A stretch of 64,000 nucleotides of DNA from Druceiella hillmani (lineage: Eukaryota; Arthropoda; Insecta; Lepidoptera; Hepialidae): positions 10,824,001 through 10,888,000 of the forward strand of contig JAYKKI010000061.1 of the NCBI GenBank assembly GCA_039881145.1, read 5' to 3'. This document shows positions 50,816-62,905 of the stretch, in pieces. The translations under genes were made by a program, and so were the position numbers. Under the pieces are notes generated by a model. That model had not been told where the DNA came from. It saw nothing but the letters and a program-made list of their open reading frames with translations, and made no database searches. Position 1 is the first letter of the stretch; every line of letters starts with the position of its first letter.

Positions 50816-50825
50816 TATATAAGAT
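50726..50825. repeat. (TA)n microsatellite
   Basis: About 95 bases of TA with one tctata break, abutting the 5' end of the P-element relic. Confidence 0.95.
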
Positions 50826-53196
50826 TCCCATATATTCGACTGATATCCCAGACGATACAAGAAATTTAATAAAAAATTCCTACTAAAAAAGAATACTTTT
50901 TACGTTAACTGTTCAATAAATTTGCTTTATCTTTACGCCAAGTTTATACGTCAAAAGGTTTTCTAAAACAATTTTATATATTATGATATTTTCACCAAGA
51001 TATCTAGAAGTACATTACATAAAATTAATTAGTTTTAAGATCCTTACAATTTATAAAGATTCGAACTTTTCAATTAATACCCGTATCACGTGAACTAATA
51101 AAAAACAATTCTCGGTTACTTGATGTGCTCTCTCGATTTTCTGTAAATTTTCTGTGTAAATATTTTCTAGAGTTGAAAATTGAGATATTTGCTGGTCAGT
51201 ACGCTTAAATTAAAAGTTTTACGTAAAGGGTTTTTTTAAAATAAATATGACATACGCTGGACAAACACGTATGTAAATGACCGTATAAGAACGCCCGTAT
51301 TATTTCGTCCCTTCGAGAAAATTCTGTATTTATTATCTACCATCGTTATTACAATTTTCAACCCCATGTTACAAACAGTAAGCATTATTTTTTTGAATTA
51401 AAATAACACCTTTGTAAATATGTCAGGATATTAAATTATTTAGTTCACACCCTATTGCGAATATCCACTTACGATAATAAAATAAAGCTAGTCATAAACA
51501 ATACGACTTTGGAACAAAATTCACGCGAGACACGTCTTTATTTATTTATGTGTCTTGATAGGAGTTACTTGGTAAAGTGACTTGAACATCAATTATGAGA
51601 AAACATTTTTATAAAAATCAAATATAAATATAATAAGAGTGAAAAACTAAACAGTCATCAAGAATAAAAAACTAAACAGTAAAACATTTCAACGGGGCCT
51701 CTGCTATTTTTTTTAATTAATTTATTTTTTTTTATAAATTACAATATAAATGTTATGAGAATAATCCTTGAATCCAGTTACTATTTATAATGACAGCATA
51801 CAGCGGCACGATAATATACATTATTTGATATAATATACAATCAAAAATTATGTTAAAATATTTGGAATATTAAGACGAAAATGTAATAAAAAGGTTTATA
51901 TTCGCCCTTCACCTAGTTGGTAGTCATATTACAATATGCATTAAACAAAGTCAATTACTAAATATGATAATAAAAAAGACAACACAAATATATTATAATT
52001 AGGTTTTTGCAATTAACTACTTTTCTTAATCAATTATCTATCACAGTCACTATGATACTAATAATATTTAATCGCTACTACAAGTGATAGAATAACGTAA
52101 TATAGAGATATGTGTATGCACATGTACATATAAACGATGTACCAAGTACACTTAATAATTTTTATTTCCTTGAAATTTTTAAATTTCAAGAAATTTAATA
52201 AATATAAAAATAACACTAAAAATTAGAGACTTAATTTAAAACACAAAAATACAAAAAAAATGTTACATCTAACGCTATGAGTGTTACAATAATATTGTGT
52301 AAGTTGCGTCGAAGTTTTCTATAAACGTTAGATTTTCATACGTAACCAACTAGGAGGTGAGTACATGCTGCATTTTTGTTGAAATACTCTAAAGATGATA
52401 TATTTGTAATCGAGTACGAATTAAAATATTTTTCATTATTTTTCATTTGTTTGTTTATCTATTTATTAGATCAATGCCTCAAACCTACAATACCGACTAA
52501 AGTGTGGCTTTAAATAAGATAATACTTAGATTATATTTTGGCTCAATTGAAAATTCATAAACACATTAAAATGACAAAATATTTGTCCTACGGTTTTTCA
52601 GTTTATCTATGTATGTTTGTTAAAACATCATGAAAAAGTCATATTTCAGGTAAAAGTTTATTAAGATAATGTACTCCTGCAATTATTCATTTACTAAGGG
52701 ACATAAAATCATATTACTAAATATATACTTATAAAACTTATTATTAATATATAACTACTTATAAAACTAATACATACCTATAAAACTTGTGAATGAAAAT
52801 TATTGAGAGTGCCACAGCGAAATTATCGAGAGTGATCCCACTTAAAGTTCAAACTAAGTTCAAGTTATAAAGTTCCCATCATGCCGGTTGAGGTACTTTT
52901 AAATATAAAGCAACTTAAGGCCCACAGATGCACAGGCAAGGGCCTGGTCGAAAAATTGTAATGTGAACCAGTTTTGTTCAGTAATAAAATTTGTTTGGAA
53001 AATTAACATAGGTATATAACTTTTAAGGCATGCTGTATAACGGATTTCGAGAAAATGGATCCCAAAATTTTAACAAATTATATAAAAATTTTCAATACGT
53101 ATAAAATTTTGTGACTGCATTTATTTTACCGTACAACTAAATCCAAGTAGTTGTCATTCTTTTTCTCAAAATAATTTTATTAGGTGTTTCTTCTAA
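50826..53196. other. Intergenic DNA, nothing recognised
   Basis: AT-rich sequence; no coding motif, RNA gene or long repeat was seen. Confidence 0.45.
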
Positions 53197-53238
53197 TTTT
53201 ATTATAAGTTTTAAAATTTATTAAAACTTATAATAAAA
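53197..53238. repeat. Perfect palindrome, 18-bp arms
   Basis: ttttattataagttttaa and its exact complement, separated by six bases. Confidence 0.85.
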
Positions 53239-53449
53239 TATATAAATGTGAACATTTACACATTGAAGTTAGAGCAGCTCTTAAAGTTTTTTTTCGTGGT
53301 TCATATGTGTTAAATTAATGTGATAATATAGAGTGTTTGTTGTGGTGTTTTAAACTAGGAAAAGCTCGTCAAGTTATCATTATTTGCATTTTATAATGCA
53401 TAGAATATTTATGAATGTTGAAACGTATGCTGCAGGTGATTAGTAACTG

Positions 53450-53558
53450 AAAATAAAATGGTCAATATCGCCAAAAATTATTTTTAACCAATAACAGAAA
53501 ATCTATTTTCTGTTTAAGAGTTAAAAATAATTTTGCCTATATTGATCATTTTATTTTC
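53450..53558. mobile_element. Near-perfect palindrome, 53-bp arms
   Basis: Arms aaaataaaatggtcaatatc + gccaaaaattatttttaac + caataacagaaaat and the complement meet almost without a loop (ct). A few mismatches are present (ggtcaatat/atattgatc, aaccaataac/tttaagagtt). It is similar in size to 46777-46891 but unrelated in sequence. Confidence 0.85.
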
Positions 53559-54692
53559 GTAACGCTTTAGTTATGTACTTTCGATATATGAAGCAGAACA
53601 TGATCATCTAAATAAAGTTAGAGAGAAGCTAAATCAGAAACTATTTTGTAGATGTGGTCAATTCGTTCTTACAATTATATTTTTGTGAAAATTCTTTATA
53701 GTTGACTGTCTCAATATTGCTTTAATGATTTTTTCTTGATGAATAATATTACTTTACATTATTGTAATAATGCCAATATACAAATGTAGAAAGTGATTAA
53801 TAACAATTATCATGTTTTTATATAGTTCACATACATATTCTCTACATAATGTTAAAAAGTCGAGAATTGCTAAATATTTTTGTTATTGATTTAATAACTT
53901 GGTAATTAATTGTATGACAAAATCTAAGTTCCTCCAATCGATTTTAAAGTATACACTTTTTTGATGGATGAAAACAGAAATAAATAATAAAGTTATATAT
54001 ATATATAAATACATATGACTGGCAGTCTTATCTAAATTTACACTTATTAAGTTAGGTTCTACTCACAAGACATGTAATGACAGATTTACCTTAACACTAA
54101 ACAGTACTTCTAAGAGAGTACTGGCTAAACAGTATTAACCAAAGATAAACTAGTATCAAAACAATATTGACAAATCAAGAACGATAAGTTAGATAATATT
54201 ACCTTAATATTAAAGAAACATTGTCGAAAGTAAGTATATTGTAGAAAGTCGTTTTTCGTCTTAAAATATTAACAGTATTATTTAAGATGAAACAATGTTA
54301 CGAATGTATCTAATTAATTACATGTAGAATACAGCTTGTTTTAAACTTGCAAGAAGTAGAGAGTTACATAGATCAACGAAGTTGTTTTAACTCTGACGTT
54401 CCATTTTTCCTTTCACGAGTTTAAATTATTTCTTGACAAGATTTTGGATACGTATCAGCAGTTTGTTTATATATGGTTTAAGTTTAGTAATATTTTCATC
54501 TTAAAATATAGAATGGCAATATAACTCGCATATCGACCCCGACTATGCAACCGAAACTACAAGTAAATTGGATGTAGTTGCCAATACTCAAAAACATAGC
54601 TTTTTGACTAAATTCACTAACATAACTTGTAACCATACTGTATTTTACGGCTACTCAGCTTGTTATAAACTATGCTTTTGTGGTAAATAGGG

Positions 54693-54935
54693 CTACACTT
54701 TATTCTTGAGGAATATGTATTGTGGTTCTGATTTTGATGTCTTTGCATATTCTGCGTTAATATAGCTATTTAAATCAGTAATATTGATATTATGCAGATA
54801 ACACAATTCGGGCAACGTGGTTTCCTTCAAATACTTTAGAATTTTCTTTAAAATATTCCAGTGAGAAAATCTTATTAATAAGAACGCAATGTCGATTCTG
54901 CTCACGATTGCTGTATAGATTAATACCACTACTTC
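54693..54935 (-). pseudogene. copia-type pol 3' fragment (RT end to RNase H)
   Basis: The minus strand reads VLIYTAIVSRIDIAF, LLIRFSHWNILKKILKYLK, LCYLHNINITDLNSYINAEYA, and then a stop at 54693. These are the copia landmarks '(L)-M-Y...TRPDIAF', 'HW..(L/V)KR(I/V)L(R/K)YLKGT...L.Y' and 'GY.DADWA'. About ten residues between 'SRF' and 'HW' are missing, and the final 'R.STSGY' block is eroded. It is a truncated copy. Confidence 0.75.
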
Positions 54936-55159
54936 TCGCGCTTAGAATTGGCGTGGCTCTCATTGAACATAGTTAATAGTTGTTTAATATATCAGTCTTG
55001 TGAATCGAATATGACTTCCTCATTTTCCTATTTGCATACCGACAAAATTAGTAGCAGGACATACTTTTATTACATCATTATTGCCTCAATCATATTATTG
55101 ATTACCTCATTTAATGTTACTAATCACCTGATTCTAGACATATTTCTTCTTATAACATA

Positions 55160-55432
55160 GCAGTACATGATCAACTTGTTATTCCCCTAGCCCTATATAA
55201 AAACATTGATAAGCTATGCTTCTAGCAAAGTCGAACTTAGTTTGAAATATTGAGTATATAGTAACGGTGCCCCTCATCTATAACCTGTGTAGTCTACGGG
55301 ATATGAATCGTATATGAACCGTAAAACTATCACCACATTTCCCCTTTTACTTATATTGCTCGGTAATATCAAGAGTTCTACTAACTATTCGTCCAGATTT
55401 TTCATCAAGGAATATGTCAACATCATTCAACA
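55160..55432 (+). mobile_element. Probable 3' part of a copia 5' LTR
   Basis: The stretch ends in ...cattcaaca directly before a primer-binding site, as copia LTRs do (…CA). A TATA-like ccctatataaaaac lies at about 55192. The left border (TGTT...) could not be set and may lie further left. No second LTR was found downstream. Confidence 0.45.
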
Positions 55433-55447
55433 GGTTATGAGCCCGGT
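55433..55447 (+). promoter_or_regulatory. Primer-binding site, initiator-Met tRNA type
   Basis: ggttatgagcccggt closely resembles the copia primer-binding site ggttatgggcccagt, which pairs with an internal half of initiator methionine tRNA. It sits immediately after the LTR end and about 80 bases before gag. Confidence 0.6.
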
Positions 55448-55507
55448 AGCTTTAATATCAAAATAGTTCAACATTTAAAAATCAAGGAAGCTTCAAAATG
55501 ATATAAC

Positions 55508-55807
55508 GCCCAAACGTGCAAATTGTCCAAATACCAACAACAAAATAAAATAAAAATATCTTCAAATAATTCACTAATATTAATCGAAAATTTAACTAGT
55601 CATGATAATTATTCTAAGTGGAGGTTCACCGTAAAAATGTACCTTCAATATGAACAATTCTGGAAGTGTATCAAAAATAGTGAAACAATTGATACAAAAG
55701 ATAATTTGAGAGCGAGAACAAAAATTATTTTGTTGATTGGTACATCGCTCTACGACCATGTTCAAGAGAACAGAAACAACGTAAAAACAGAATGCAGATC
55801 TGAGTAA
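55508..55807 (+). pseudogene. copia-type gag, 5' part
   Basis: The plus-strand frame reads LIENLTSHDNYSKWRFTVKM, YLQYEQFWKCI, DNLRARTKIILLIGTSLYDHV. This fits the gag N-terminal pattern 'L.G..NY..W...M...L.....W..I' and '(D)..A...I.L.(L/I)...L..H(V/I)'. The frame closes at 55805, and no zinc knuckle, protease, integrase or reverse transcriptase follows in this orientation. It is therefore a 5' fragment or a heavily decayed element. The ATG near 55498 leads to a stop after two codons, so the original start is lost or lies at a non-ATG codon. Confidence 0.7.
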
Positions 55808-55809
55808 AA

Positions 55810-57245
55810 ACAAAAAAAAGAACTAAAACAACGAGAAGTTAAGTTACGCTGCTGCTTTTAAAGCTTTAATCAATGTACCAAGGTGTAGACTTAGGTGTCT
55901 AAAAGCGCATGACAAAACAGGATTATCTCTTTCACGCGAGTATGAATAGATACCACAACTCAGCAACAGGGACACCGCCGTCATATCAAAACTACAACAG
56001 TGGCAGATGACTTAACTATTTTCGGTAAAGAGCACTGTTCAAGTAAACCCTGATGTCTCTAATGATATAGGTCAGTGATATAAAATCATATTCAAAAATA
56101 ACTTATATATACCACATTTAACAAAAAACTTATTGTTGGTTAGCCAAGTCATTAATACAAGGAATCAAGGGCAGTTTAACTATAAAAATTGGTTAACAAC
56201 AAACATAAATAATGAAATTGTGGCAACTGCTGATTGTTAATCATATGTACAGATTAAATACATATAGTAATGTTGCATACCTATCGGATGTTGACAAATC
56301 AATACAAATGTCTTTGAAAAGACTTTTTGCTGCCGAGACATGTAAAATACAATTGCGGAATATCATCGCATTTTAAACAAAGTAAGGATATATTTTCAAT
56401 TTTTTTGGAGTTCCTTAAGAATAGATTTTCATATATAGCGCCCGGTATGAAGTTTTATGAGGAGTAAAATCAGCAGTTCAGAGCGTACAAAGTTCAGAGC
56501 GTTAAAAAAGTGTAACCGTTAGGTTCTTATCATACAAAGTTCAGAGCGCTAAAAAAGTGTAAACGTCAGGTGGCTTCTCCGTGCAACATTTATGCGCTTC
56601 TTTAGAGTAAAATATCAATATGTTTATTTGGCATTTCTTATGACATAATCGCAATGATAGAGACAGATATCGGCTTTTTGTTATGACGTAATCGCAATGA
56701 TGGAGTGTGACACACTTAGTTTACTATCGCTCGCTTATATCAAGATGTAATCATCGATGTGAATATTTGGGGCTTCTAACCTACAAAATTAAAATGTCTC
56801 TTTTAATTCTAACTTCTTAGTCTGACGTTATTAAATGTTTTTAATTTTTTTATATAAATTTGATCTTATTCATTTTCTTTTTACTTGAAAATAATTATGT
56901 TGACAGCATTCTTTCATTAAAGAATTTTCCATTTACATTTAATGATGTTATCTAAGTTTATGTCCTCTGGCACAATCAGAGAGCGTGAATTTCTCGAGTC
57001 AGGCAGGACCTTAACTGCCTCTAGTTTTACTTTACTTTACTGGATTTATTTTTTAGTTTTATTAAAATAAATTTAGTTATGTTCATAATTTTTAAATATT
57101 AATATAACCGTAATAGAATTCATTATGTTCTAATTTCTGGGACAGTGGAACATAGTACGATAAGAGGCCAATGTTGATAATTTACATAAAGTATGTTTTA
57201 CGTTTTACGGTGATAATAATTAGATGCGTTTATAATGGTTTCAGA
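55810..57245. other. Intergenic DNA with a 34-bp direct repeat
   Basis: A block 'acaaagttcagagcg.taaa' + 'aaagtgtaa.cgt.agg' occurs at about 56487 and 56535. The first 300 bases may be the decayed continuation of the copia element. Confidence 0.45.
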
Positions 57246-57248
57246 TAT

Positions 57249-57400
57249 GGAAAGAATTGTCTTCTAGAGATATTTTGGAATATTTAAAGAAACATAATTT
57301 AGTAATCCTTATAACTCATTCTTTCAATTGTTATCCCACACGACATTTAAAAGTAAAAAAAAACTGTCAAGTGCAAGTAGAACTCGCACTGCAAAATAGA
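57249..57400. repeat. Left arm of a 150-bp inverted repeat pair
   Basis: It matches the reverse complement of 60184-60337 at about 85-90 percent, through landmarks tttagtaatccttata, ctttcaattgttatcccaca, and ctgtcaagt.c.agtagaac. It is one copy of a short dispersed repeat or one end of a larger foldback element. Confidence 0.8.
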
Positions 57401-57529
57401 CGTGGGCGTTATTTCACGTCACTAGATACAATAACTAGCTACGCGACATGTAACCGAATCACTAGTATCGATTCAAATTACAAGTAGTGATTTTTGTAAA
57501 TGCGTTATTATTGTTAACTGTGATTGTTT

Positions 57530-57670
57530 GGTGTGAGTAGTCGAGCGAGCGTTACATTTCTTGCGCATCGCGCCTACCGGCCGGCCGAGCCAGCAAGGTG
57601 GCAGATCGACCGAGTAAGCGTCTAAGCGAGAGCGGGTGACCACGAATAAATCTGAAGTAATCCAAAGTCG
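57530..57670. promoter_or_regulatory. GC-rich island, possible promoter
   Basis: A CpG-rich stretch (catcgcgcctaccggccggc; gatcgaccgag) contrasts with the AT-rich surroundings. It shares gatcgaccgag with the island at 49.26 kb, which may be chance. It lies just right of the inverted-repeat arm. Confidence 0.3.
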
Positions 57671-58414
57671 CACGTGCCGTGGTATAAAACAAAACAGTGT
57701 AACAGTATTAGTATACATACGTTTAATAAAAATATTTTATTTCGTCTTTAATTAGTGAAAGAAATGTTTACTTGTAAAAAAAAATGTTTAGTAATTTTTT
57801 ATTAAAAATATGAAAATTTTTAATTTTAGCCTTTACGAATCTTTGAAAATTCATAAAAATTTTGAAAATTAACTTTTTTGGGCAAATTTTTTTTTAAATT
57901 ACTATATTTTTAATAAACTTTCAGAAAAAATTGTATCATGTCATTTGTAAACGAAAATGTCCAAAGTGTATTTTTTTTATTTCGAAATTGATTTTACTCA
58001 TTGAAATATCGATTTCTATGAATCGTGTTATATATATTCTTCAATCCGATGAAGAGTAGAATATTTTGAAAAAAAAGTTTATGTAAATATCTCAATTTTT
58101 CGATTTTTTATAGCCAAAAATAGGTGGAGCCGCGATTCTAAACAATTACCAATCATAGTTTCACAGTAAACACTAATCAACCATAAATACATTTAATGCG
58201 GTCAGTCCTAAGCCTGAATAAAGTATGAAGGGAAGTTAATTTATTGATTTAACTGTATAGCTTCAAGCATTTAGATAGTGTTTATTTTCGTTTCGTGTGT
58301 AACTGTATAGTTGGTGGAGGTATTTATGCAAACAATCACAGTAGCTGAATAAAAATAGCTAGTTACAAAAATCACCAGTTTTGAAACAGGTGACACCGAC
58401 CAAGTCAAATATTT

Positions 58415-58990
58415 AGGCTGTTATTAACATTTAAGTGTACTTAGTATTTCTATTACACTATTTATATTAATGTTTACAACGTAAATATATTGCCTACTAT
58501 GTCTTTCTTAGACATAAAACATGATGCATGTTTAAAAAAATAAGAAGTCTGGAATGACCGCTACAGTATAGGTTTCCAAAAATCCTATTTCTTTTATAAT
58601 TTAACGTAGAATAGTGTCAGGAACAAAGGGAAAGGGCCTACCTTTTTGCCTATTTGTCAGAGTATCTTTGAAGATATATACCACAACCTAGTATTTTGAA
58701 AATAAATATGTTTAAGACTTCACATATGCAAAAAATCGAGTATTTCATTGAAACATCTATTAATAAAGGATATTTATTTTGCTCCTCCTCCCCTCCGTAA
58801 TTTCCTTATGACTGTTGTTTAATGTCAGCTATCGAGATACGTGTAGGCTGTAAGTTAGGTTTTATTACTGTACCAAATTTTAAGTTTTGCTTCAAGCAAT
58901 TTCTGATAAATGCGGCTATGACAAACAAACAGGCCAACAGACACGTCAGTGATATTATAAGGGTTCTGTTTTTCCTTTTGAAGTACAAAA
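58415..58990 (+). mobile_element. Dispersed repeat, full-length diverged copy
   Basis: It shows the same order of blocks as in copy B: 'aacatttaagtgtacttagt', 'cacaacgtaaat'-type core near 58475, 'agaagtctggaatgaccgct', 'tctttgaagatatatacc', 'ccaaattttaagttttgctt', stacked aac/aca units, then 'cagtgatattataagggttc' + 'tgtttttccttttgaag'. It is about 575 bp long, without an open frame. Confidence 0.65.
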
Positions 58991-59438
58991 ATTGAGTTCT
59001 TGTGTTTCCTTCAAAATTTACGACCAAAAGTTACTACTTGAAACACGTTAACGAAGAAAATATTTAAAAATACTATTGAAGAAACGCTAATTAAGACGGC
59101 AAATATTTAGTCAGTGGCATGTGTATTTCGAATTTTGAGGTGGGCGGTGAAAATCGGCCACCAACTTTGTCCCAAATAATTCAGCAATTGTCGGCCGCCG
59201 GATAACCACCTCCAAAAGTTGGAAGACCATATTACACATTACAGATGCTTTCTTTGATTTCTAAAATCACCATTATTATATCATATTTCAAATAGACTCG
59301 GACTATACCAGCACAAAATGTAAATAGGTAAATAGAGAAAAACTATATAAGTAAAGACAGTAAACCGAGTGTCGTGAAAGGTAAAGCAGTGGATTTCGAA
59401 AATCACAAATCGCGAGACGTATTAAAAACATACATTAG

Positions 59439-59611
59439 TTACAATTAGTAATAGTAACAACTAATGAATATTAGAATCATATAAAAATATATTTACACTT
59501 CATACACTATAAATGTTACCATGATTACAATTAGTAATAGTAACAACTAATGAATATTAGAATCATATAAAAATATATTTACACTTCATACACTATAAAT
59601 ATTACCATGAT
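59439..59611. repeat. 86-bp tandem duplication
   Basis: ttacaattagtaatagtaac starts at 59439 and 59525. The two units differ at one or two bases (aaatgttacc/aaatattacc). Confidence 0.95.
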
Positions 59612-60183
59612 TGTCTTATAAACTCATTAGGCGCTAGACCTTCTTTTCTTATCGAAATCCCGCAGTATTTCTTTTTTTTTAAGTTCGTTGGTGAAACAAG
59701 AAAGTCGTCTGCTAAGGTATTTTCATGATTTTGCCAAGTGTATATAATTTTGAAAATAGGTGCTTCAGATGTTCATCTTAAGTAATGTGCCAAAATATTT
59801 TAAAAAAAGTGGATGTACGTGCCAATGTAAGTAACAGAAGTGAATTTTCTCTACCTACACCTCACCGAGAGAAATTATATTGGATATGTTTTCTAAATGA
59901 AAATTTATTTCCATTTAACATTTTTATTGTTTAGGCTTCGTTTGCGAAATACCTGATAAGTTTCAAAGCGACACGCCATGTGAGGAACACATCTCCAACA
60001 TCTAATTTTTCAACCATAGATTTGAAAAACTTGAATATTCTACGTACTAGGATATGATTAGAAAATTCGTTAGAATTATTTCAGTCGACTTGTATAAAGC
60101 CATTTCAAGAGAGAGAGACGAACGCTAAATCTCTGCTCTATGCATGTTGCGACACGCACTTTGACTAAATATTTACGTAATCT

Positions 60184-60337
60184 TTGCAATGCAAGTTCTA
60201 CTCGTACTTGACAGTTTTTTTTTACTTTTAAGTATCGTGTGGGATAACAATTGAAAGAATGAGGTATAAGGATTACTAAATTATTTTTCTTTCAATTTTT
60301 CCTAAATATCTCTAGAAAACAATTCTAGAGACATTTT
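60184..60337. repeat. Right arm of the 150-bp inverted repeat pair
   Basis: Reverse-complement partner of 57249-57400; the two arms are 2.8 kb apart. The DNA between them contains a dispersed repeat (58415-58990) and the 86-bp duplication. Confidence 0.8.
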
Positions 60338-60829
60338 GGAAAATGTTTGCAAAACGTGTTAAAACTGTAAATTACTGAAAACTATAGCGATCATTCTATA
60401 ACCTCGTAGTATCTGAGAAAAAAAATGCTGCGCCACTGATATATTTTACGGATAAGTTTTAGTTTTAACGTTATTTAGCAGGTCACAGAATGACACTTTT
60501 ATGTCAATAATTACTTATTATTACGAACTATTTGCAAAAAGTACAATAAGCAAGTCTGCGAGTATAATATTCATATTTAATTAAATATCTTTTGCGACGT
60601 TTATTTTTCCGATTTTTGCGAAATTCATTTGTAAAAGAAGAATAAAGGAACTTTTTTGATTTAATCAACTTGTATGAAATAAGTTTCTATGTTCAGAATC
60701 GCAGATTATATCAATGTATTAAAATTACTCAATCTCAATAACAACTTTGTCGATTTTTGAAAAACTTTTCCGTCGATATCTCACTTGATGCGGCAGGTAA
60801 TTTAATTTTCACCTTTTTCATTACACGGC

Positions 60830-61200
60830 CCACCCGTGCAAAAAATATTACACATATGATAACTTTACGGTGCCGTACCTCAAAAGAAAGTAATTCTTAT
60901 AAGATCACTTTGTTTCCCGTCTGTCTGTATGTTAAGACCCTTTTTCCCAGGCACGTGTGGAGGCATTAAGTTGAAATTTATATAAACACTTGAGTCTACG
61001 GTCCCTTAGAGCTATAAACAAATCAAGCTTCTAAGTTAACGCAATTAAAAATAAACACTAAAATGCAGCAATTTATGTCACTTTTTTTGACACACGCAAA
61101 TAAATAAAAACGTATAGAGTACTTCCTGTTGACCTAAAATCGTGAAATTTGGCAAGAAGCCTGGCCTCATATTACAAGTAAAGAAAATAGTAGCCAAAAT
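60830..61200 (-). mobile_element. Dispersed repeat tail, reverse orientation
   Basis: 'ggtgccgtacctcaaaagaa' ... 'cttataagatcact' ... 'cccgtctgtctgt' is the reverse of the tail seen at 33.6, 40.1 and 59.0 kb. The adjoining stretch contains 'cctgttgacctaaaatcgtg' + 'aaatttggcaagaag', another phrase typical of arthropod dispersed elements. Confidence 0.55.
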
Positions 61201-61220
61201 TATATAGAAAAAATTATAAA

Positions 61221-61305
61221 TGTTCATAAATGCCTAAATGCCAAAAAATTATATATGTTCATAAATGCCTAAATGCCAAAAAATTATATATGTAATAAAT
61301 GCCTG
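61221..61305. repeat. 35-bp tandem repeat, 2.4 units
   Basis: tgttcataaatgcctaaatg starts at 61221 and 61256, followed by a partial third unit. Confidence 0.85.
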
Positions 61306-61309
61306 AGCG

Positions 61310-62095
61310 TGGGTTCCACTCGTTGCAGGTTTTATTTTAATTTTATTTTGTGTTTGATGTTGAGTCTAATGACTCATATTTATGTCTTTATTATATATTT
61401 ATTTACATATTTATGTCAAACATCTCAAGTGGTGGAATATAACGGATTACTGTGGTGCTGATAAACAAATGGAGAACATAAAACTAGGGAACTTGAATAA
61501 TTAGTGCTTGCCGGACAGCACATGCTTTCGAACAGAACAGAAGTTCTAACTTGTGCTGTCCTGCAAGAACCTGACTGGTATTCGTTTGATAGTTGAAGTA
61601 AATACACGTTAGAGTCGTGTTTATATGGGAGAGAGATACATAAATCGTGCTCGCTGTTTCAACGAATCTACAGTTGGATCGAATCCTGTCGTTACAGCTA
61701 CAATATTTTTTCTCTTTTTTATTTTACTCTAAATATTATCTAGACGTGATTTTTTTACTATCTAAGATGCATTAAAAATGTCAGTCATTTCACATAAAAC
61801 CTTTTTTTGCACCTTATAGATTAGTGAACATAACATAACCGTATACGTTATCGTCAAATGTACTCGTCAAAAATTACGATCTAAATTTTTGGGTAATGGC
61901 TAAAATAGGAAACAGCGATAAAAAACCTTAACATACTGCCCTAAAAAGGCTGCCCTCGATGTATACAACACATGTAAAAAGGCTGCCATCAATGTGTATA
62001 ACATCTGTGTTTTTAATTTTGATATCATTACTATGTCATCCTCAAATGTAGGTACTAAAATCAATTCATATATCTGTTACCCAATAATTTAATAT
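61310..62095. other. Intergenic DNA, one short direct repeat
   Basis: 'aaaaaggctgccctcgatgt' at about 61945 recurs as 'aaaaaggctgccatcaatgt' at about 61976. The short frames here (61273-61461 +, 61425-61607 -) have no motif. Confidence 0.45.
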
Positions 62096-62099
62096 TAAT

Positions 62100-62905
62100 T
62101 ACTCACAGATTAGTATATCTAAGACCTTGTTCAGGACAAGGTAAAATATCTTGTGACATACTAGTAGTTATGCATTATATTAATTATATAATATGTTATG
62201 AGAATAGAGTAACTCGACAGTATGAATATTTGAATGGAATTATACTGTGAATCATTTCATTATAGGCTAAAGTACATATTGTAAAAGTAGAGTGACTGAA
62301 CATAATGAAGATTTGGACGGCATTGTACTGGAAATAATTTTATCATGGACTAAAGTGAAGCCGTTTAAATTGCAATACTTATACATCATAATATCTTGTG
62401 ACATACTAATATTTATGCCATAATATTAATTATATAATATGTTGTGAGAATAGAATGACTAGACAGAATGAATATTTGAATGGAATTATGCTTTGAATCA
62501 TTTCGTCACGGACTAACGTAAAACCGTTTAAATTGTAATAGTTATTCATTGCAATTAAACAGTTTTACGTCGTAATATATGCGATATGCTAGTATTTATG
62601 CTATAATATTATTTATATAATATGTTGTGAGAATAGTGTAAGCCGACAGTATCAAGATTTAAACGGAATTATATTGTGAATCATTTCATCAAGGACTGAA
62701 GTGAAACCGTATAAATTGCAATAGTCTTTCTTCATAATTTCCTGTGATATAATAGCATTCATACCATAATATTAACTACATGACATATTGTGAGAATAGA
62801 GTAACTCGACAGCACGATGATTTGGACAGAATTATACTGGGAATAATTTCATCGTGGACTGACGTGATGCCATTTAAGTTGCAATAGTTATTCATCATTT
62901 AATAT
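62100..62905. repeat. Diverged tandem array, unit about 165-185 bp, 4-5 units
   Basis: The block 'taatattaattatataatat' + 'gttgtgagaatagagtaact' + 'cgacag' recurs at about 62200, 62445, 62629 and 62792, with a partial copy near 62290. It is followed each time by 'gaa.atttgaatggaattat', 'gaatcatttcatca.ggact' and 'aaaccgtttaaattgcaat'. Units are perhaps 75-85 percent alike. Confidence 0.8.

Noticed and set aside
50726..50825. Long TA runs as replication origin or regulatory elements
   Set aside because: Six such runs occur in the window; they are ordinary microsatellites.
61660..61700. gttggatcgaatcctgtcg resembling a tRNA/SINE B box
   Set aside because: No matching A box or cloverleaf arms at the proper distance.
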